Part shown: positions 60,492 to 64,000 of the stretch, piece by piece
How positions within the stretch are numbered: position 1 is the stretch's first letter
Layout of the letters: every line of letters starts with the position of its first letter
Assembly (NCBI RefSeq): GCF_000819565.1
Contig: NZ_CP004393.1
Span: 2,356,001 to 2,420,000, forward strand
Direction: 5' to 3'
DNA: 64,000 bases
DNA from: Celeribacter indicus
Lineage (GTDB): Bacteria > Pseudomonadota > Alphaproteobacteria > Rhodobacterales > Rhodobacteraceae
Position numbers and translations under genes: made by a program
Notes under the pieces: model-generated
What the model saw: only the letters and a program-made list of their open reading frames with translations
Told to the model about the DNA's origin: nothing
Databases searched by the model: none

Positions 60492-61382
60492 TTACTGTCC
60501 GGTGTAGACGCCGGGGACGATCGGCTGCTCCGCCTCCACCTCCTCGCCGTTCATGACGGCGATGGCGGTGTCGATGGCCTGTTTGCCCATCTCGCCGGGG
60601 AACTGCTGGATCACGCCGACCATGACCGGATCCGTGTCGACGGCGTTGCGGGCTTCTTCCATCCCGTCGAAGCCGATCACCTTCACCTGGTCCGCGAGCC
60701 CCGCGGATTTCACCGCGACCGCCGCGGCGAGGGCGGCGTCGTCGCCGAAGCCGAAGATGCCGGTGATGTCGGGATTGGCCTGGAGCATGTTCTGCGCCAC
60801 GGCGAGCGCCTCGGCACGGGTGATGCCGGTCTGCTGCGCGACGATCTCCATCTCCGGGTAATCCTCGAGCGCCTTTTTGAAGCCTTCGACACGGGCGACG
60901 ACGGATTGCACGGTCGGATAGTCGATGATCGCGACCTTGCCGGCTTCGCCCAGCACCTCGGCCATGAGTTCGCCCGCGCGCAGGCCGCCGGTATAGTTGT
61001 CGGTGCCGATATAGGAGGTGACGTCCACCTCCGCGGCGGGCACGTCGACGGTCAGCACGTCGATGCCGGCATTCTTCGCCTTCATGATGGCGGGCAGCAC
61101 GCCCTGGCTGTCGACCGGCGAGATCACGATGACATCCACGCCCTTGACGATGAAGTCCTCGACATCGGCAAGCTGCTTGCTCAGGTCCTGATTGGCGATG
61201 GAGACCTCGAGGGGCACGCCCTGCGCCTGGGCCTCGGCCCGCATCGCGTCGGCGAGTTCGATGTAGAACGGATGCTGTTGCGTCAGCAGCGACGCCCCGA
61301 TGCCCTCGGCCCATGCGCCGCTGGTGGCAAGGAGCGCCGCGCCGGACAGCAGCGCGGATTTCAGAACGGATTTGAGTGCCAT
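60492..61382 (-). CDS. ribose-type sugar ABC transporter substrate-binding protein
   Basis: A 296-residue periplasmic binding protein with a Sec signal peptide (about residues 1-25, SGAWAEG). The RbsB-type fold is clear: IGASLLTQQHPFYIELADAMRAEA, VDVIVISPVDSQGVLPAIMKAKNAGIDVLTVDVPA, TSYIGTDNYTGG, IFGFGDDAALAAAVAVKSAG and VIGFDGMEEARNAVDTDPV. The ligand is a pentose, hexose or polyol. It is the first gene of the operon, and expression is expected to exceed that of the rest because of the stem-loop behind it. Confidence 0.93.
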   Translation of the reverse strand: MALKSVLKSALLSGAALLATSGAWAEGIGASLLTQQHPFYIELADAMRAEAQAQGVPLEVSIANQDLSKQLADVEDFIVKGVDVIVISPVDSQGVLPAIMKAKNAGIDVLTVDVPAAEVDVTSYIGTDNYTGGLRAGELMAEVLGEAGKVAIIDYPTVQSVVARVEGFKKALEDYPEMEIVAQQTGITRAEALAVAQNMLQANPDITGIFGFGDDAALAAAVAVKSAGLADQVKVIGFDGMEEARNAVDTDPVMVGVIQQFPGEMGKQAIDTAIAVMNGEEVEAEQPIVPGVYTGQ

Positions 61383-61682
61383 GGGTCCTCCCTTCGGCGT
61401 TGCGACAGGGGCCGGTCGCGCGGATGCGGGTCGACGGCCTCCCCCGTCAAGTTCACTCGTGATATCTTAAAACTTTACTCGTGTAAATTACTTTATGCGC
61501 ATTCTGCAAACCGGACATGCGGCAGGGGCCGGACCGGACGGTCCTGTACCGTGCCGAAGACCCTGCCGGACCGGGGCAGAAGATGCGGATGGGGAAGGCT
61601 CGCGGACGGAACGGGGGCGGCCGGAGGTTCCGGGCCGCTCCGTCGCCGCGAAGCCCCAGGGGATCTTTCGCGGACCGGGGCG
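61383..61682. other. upstream region of the sugar operon
   Basis: From the binding-protein start the first 60 bases form the leader; the operators lie at 61452-61487. From 61493 to 61682 the sequence is GC-rich. I see no gene in it that I can support. The convergent monooxygenase gene ends at its right edge. Confidence 0.5.
61452..61487. promoter_or_regulatory. tandem LacI-type operators for the sugar operon
   Basis: TTTACTCGTGTAAA (61474-61487) is a 14-base dyad with 12 of 14 positions symmetric around a central CG. A second copy, TTCACTCGTGATA at 61452-61464, shares the ACTCGTG core, 22 bases away, that is two helical turns. The arrangement fits binding by the LacI-type regulator encoded at the other end of the operon. 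Confidence 0.65.
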
Positions 61683-63014
61683 TCACACCGGCAGGGGCCG
61701 CTCGAAATGGCTTGCGAAGGTCGAGCCGGCATACTCCCGCCGCAGCAGGCCCGCGTCGCTCAGCGCCGGGGCGAGCGTGTCGAGGCAGAGGTGCATGGCG
61801 TCGACGGAGCCGCCGGGGAAGAGGATGAACCCGTCGAGAGCGCCCGCCGCGCGCCAGGTGCGTATGGCATCCATCGCCTGGCCCGGTGTCCCGATCACCT
61901 GCCAATGGGCGGAACCCATGACCTCGGGCGCGTTCAGCAACTCCGCAAGGGTGGGTTCCTGCCGTTCGATCGCCCGGCGCAGCAGGGCGGCATGGGTGCG
62001 CGAGCGGACCTTCTGCGGCGCGGGCGGCAGGTCGGAGGCGCGGATCCTCCTGTCTTTCGGCCAGCCGCTCAGATCGAGTCCGGTCATCTCGCGGATATTG
62101 GCGAGTTTGCGCGCCTCGTCGGCCCCGGCGTGAGTGGCACGGTAGAGCTCGCGGGCTTCCGCCTCGGTCGCGGCGAGATAGAGGCTCAGCCCCGGCATCA
62201 GCCGCACGGCATCCTCCGGGCGGCCATGCGCCCTGGCGCGGCGGCGCAGGTCGCGGCGCAGCTCGATCGCGGCCTCCATGTCGGGCGTCGAGGCAAAGGT
62301 CGCGTCGGCGACGCGGGAGGCGAAGTCGCGCCCGGCCTCCGAGGCCCCCGCTTGCACGAGGGGAATGCGGCAGGCGCCCGTGGCCGCCCCCATGTTCGGC
62401 ACGCCGAGGGGGCCCTCGACGCTGTAATACGTTCCCTTGAAATGGATCGGGCGCACCAGCTCGGCCCGGACGAACTGTCCCGTCTCCCGGTCCGGCTGCC
62501 AGGCGTCGCCGGGGAAGCTGTCCCAAAGCCGGGTGACGATTTCCGTGACCTCCGCGGCGCGGGTGTAACGGTCTTCTGGCGAGGGCATGTCCTCGAGCGA
62601 GAAATTCCTCTGGCCGTCGAGCGCGGTCACGATGTTCCACCCCGCGCGTCCCCCGGACAGCCAATGCAGCGACATGAGCATCCGGGCGAGGATATAGGGC
62701 GGATAGAAGGTCGTGGACACCGTGGTCAGGAGGCCGATCCGGCTGGTCGCATGGGCGATCGCGCAGAGCAGGAGCGTCGGGTCCAGCCCCGCCATTCCCG
62801 CGCCGCGCCCGAGCAGGCCCATGTTGACGGCGAGCGTGTCCGGCCGGAACACGAAATCCAGCTTCGCCGCCTCCGCCCGCCGCGCGATGTCGATGTAATA
62901 GTCCTGGCCCATAAGCCCCTCGACCCCGCTGTCGGGGCGGCGCCAGGCCTCGCCGGAGAGCCATGTGGGGGTCAATGTCATGCCGATATGCAGCGGTGCG
63001 TCGGATGCACTCAT
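61683..63014 (-). CDS. NtaA/SnaA/DszA-type LLM flavin monooxygenase
   Basis: A 443-residue luciferase-like monooxygenase. The start is placed at ATG 63014 (MSASDAPLHIGMTLTPTWLSG). Family motifs: FVFRPDTLAVNMGLL, TSRIGLLTTVSTTFYPPYILARMLMSLHWLSGGRAGWNIVT, and the block with VQAGASEAGRDFASRVADATF. The branch includes nitrilotriacetate monooxygenase, pristinamycin IIA synthase and dibenzothiophene sulfone monooxygenase, all of which use FMNH2 from a separate reductase. The substrate is unknown. It lies 41 bases after a truncated iron-type permease gene. Confidence 0.9.
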   Translation of the reverse strand: MSASDAPLHIGMTLTPTWLSGEAWRRPDSGVEGLMGQDYYIDIARRAEAAKLDFVFRPDTLAVNMGLLGRGAGMAGLDPTLLLCAIAHATSRIGLLTTVSTTFYPPYILARMLMSLHWLSGGRAGWNIVTALDGQRNFSLEDMPSPEDRYTRAAEVTEIVTRLWDSFPGDAWQPDRETGQFVRAELVRPIHFKGTYYSVEGPLGVPNMGAATGACRIPLVQAGASEAGRDFASRVADATFASTPDMEAAIELRRDLRRRARAHGRPEDAVRLMPGLSLYLAATEAEARELYRATHAGADEARKLANIREMTGLDLSGWPKDRRIRASDLPPAPQKVRSRTHAALLRRAIERQEPTLAELLNAPEVMGSAHWQVIGTPGQAMDAIRTWRAAGALDGFILFPGGSVDAMHLCLDTLAPALSDAGLLRREYAGSTFASHFERPLPV

Positions 63015-63055
63015 CTTTCCTCTCCTCGGTCCTGGCCGGCGCGTCCGGGCCGGCC

Positions 63056-63448
63056 TCATGGTCGCGAGCGCCGGGTCAGCACCCACAGAAGATATCCGCC
63101 GCCGAGCAGTCCGGTCATCTGTCCCACGGGCAGGCTCAGGTCCAGCGGCGCGCGCTGGCTCGCCAGATCGGCGGCGAGCAGCAGGCCCGCGCCCATGAGG
63201 CTGGCGGCGAAGACGGGGATATGCGCTGTGCCGCTGAGGCGGCGGGCCAGTTGCGGCGCGGCGAGCGCGACGAAGCTGATGGGCCCCGCTGCGGCCGTGG
63301 CGACCGAGGTCATGCCGACGGCGGCAAGCACGGCAAGGATGCGGGTGCGGTCCACGGACACGCCGAGCGCGGCGGCGCTGTCCTCGCCGAGATCGAACAT
63401 CGCCAGCCGGCGCGACAGCAGGAGGACGACGGGTGCGAGCAGGAACAA
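63056..63448 (-). pseudogene. 5'-truncated FecCD-family ABC permease
   Basis: The reading frame gives the last 130 residues of a siderophore/heme-type permease: FDLGEDSAAALGVSVDRTRILAVLAAVGMTSVATAAAGPISFVALAAPQLARRLSG is the conserved C-terminal FecCD block, followed by the last membrane helices. A full protein has about 320-340 residues. The N-terminal two thirds are missing. The frame reads on without an ATG to about 63469, where the sequence changes to a TonB receptor of the opposite orientation. Not functional as it stands. Confidence 0.85.
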
Positions 63449-63469
63449 CCCGGCGGCGGCGGGCAGGAA

Positions 63470-64000
63470 ATGGCGACGCGGCCCTATGACGACCTCGACA
63501 ACGCCTATGCGACCAGCCTGCCGGGGTGGGAGATCGAGGTGAATTCCGCCGCGCTCGACATCGACTATGACTTCTTCAACGGCATCCGCTTGTTCAACCA
63601 GCTACAGGTGAGCAAGAGCGATGTCGACCGTGTCACCGGCGTGGCGAGCGGCGATGCGGTGATCTCCTCCGAGGAGATCTCGAACGAGTTCCGGCTCTCC
63701 TTCGGGGAGAGCGGTGACAGGCTCTCCGGCCTCGTCGGCCTCTATGCCAGGAAGGTGGAGAGCGACGACCGGCTCTGGATGTATGTCACGAAGGCCGACG
63801 GGGTCGGGGCGGATACGCAATATGACGACACGAAGACCTATCTCGGCCTCTTCGGCGAGGTGACGTGGAACTTCGCGGAGCGCTGGAGCCTGAATGCCGG
63901 GCTGCGTGCCGAAAGGGACCGGATCGAACGGGAGGGCCAGTCGGCTTACATCACGGAACCCGCCGATTACGACGAAACCTTCACCGAGCTCCTGCCGCGC
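63470..64000 (+). pseudogene. 5'-truncated TonB-dependent receptor (continues beyond window)
   Basis: Frame 2 is open from ATG 63470 to the end of the window. It encodes YDDLDNAYATSLPGWEIEVN, then barrel-strand pairs typical of TonB receptors (FRLSFGESGDRLSGLVGLYARKVE, TYLGLFGEVTWNFAERWSLNAGLRAE). It lacks signal peptide, TonB box and plug, so the N-terminal part has been lost at the junction. The ATG at 63470 is probably coincidental. The gene runs head-to-head with the truncated permease and has no shared promoter region. Confidence 0.75.

Noticed and set aside
60409..61314. N-terminal extension of the RbsA-like ATPase (805 codons)
   Set aside because: The extra part is a shadow of the binding-protein gene, and the ATPase fold starts a few codons after ATG 60408.

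Overview
The window is GC-rich chromosomal DNA from an alphaproteobacterium, most likely of the Rhodobacterales (roseobacter/Paracoccaceae type). Grounds: the sufC-sufD-(YIP1-like membrane gene)-sufS order, a class I PHA synthase, an XdhAB-type xanthine dehydrogenase, many ABC importers with one regulator each, and protein sequences typical of that order. No rRNA, IS element, CRISPR array or phage gene was seen. There is one tRNA, tRNA-Arg(CCG).

Layout. 1-4.5 kb: end of an unknown gene, a small ORF, and the suf iron-sulfur assembly operon, closed by a terminator and tRNA-Arg. 4.7-10 kb: a MerR-controlled accessory catabolic island (glutamine-amidotransferase-like protein, Old Yellow Enzyme, acetoacetate-decarboxylase-like protein). 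Its last two genes, an alpha/beta hydrolase and a coniferyl-aldehyde dehydrogenase, are broken. 10.3-15.6 kb: a 2-hydroxyacid dehydrogenase, then a LysR regulator divergent from a redox operon (frameshifted SDR, quinone reductase, LLM flavin enzyme). 15.7-24.4 kb: phaC and a multidrug-type ABC exporter (HlyD, fused ATPase-ATPase-permease, second permease, lipoprotein hydrolase) divergent from a TetR regulator; near-identical operator-like palindromes precede phaC and the exporter. 24.7-30.1 kb: a sulfonate/nitrate/taurine-type importer with two permeases, directly joined to a two-cluster ferredoxin and an FAD flavoprotein in an AprBA-like arrangement. This is the most unusual system in the window. 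30.1-37.1 kb: a polyamine-type ABC importer with an Asp/Glu/hydantoin racemase, divergent from a GntR regulator.

37.2-41.2 kb: an Lrp regulator divergent from a hydrolase-LysE exporter pair, an AraC regulator divergent from a TSUP permease, and a small P-loop protein. 41.4-48.6 kb: a FepA-like TonB-dependent receptor, a nitroreductase, a phosphoribosyltransferase with an erythromycin-esterase-like protein, and a secreted PQQ sugar dehydrogenase fused to a PEBP/YbhB domain. 48.7-53.7 kb: xdhAB behind a strong palindromic promoter, convergent with an NMT1-type binding protein. 54-61.5 kb: a DUF3016 protein, then a six-gene sugar operon (ribose-type ABC importer, PfkB kinase, GatZ, LacI) probably feeding tagatose or a related ketohexose into fructose 6-phosphate. 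61.7-64 kb: an NtaA/SnaA-type monooxygenase, then a 5'-truncated FecCD permease head-to-head with a 5'-truncated TonB receptor, an apparent recombination or assembly junction near 63,470.

Coordinates, motifs and repeats were read directly from the sequence. Family names rest on recognised motifs and general similarity; no database search was run.
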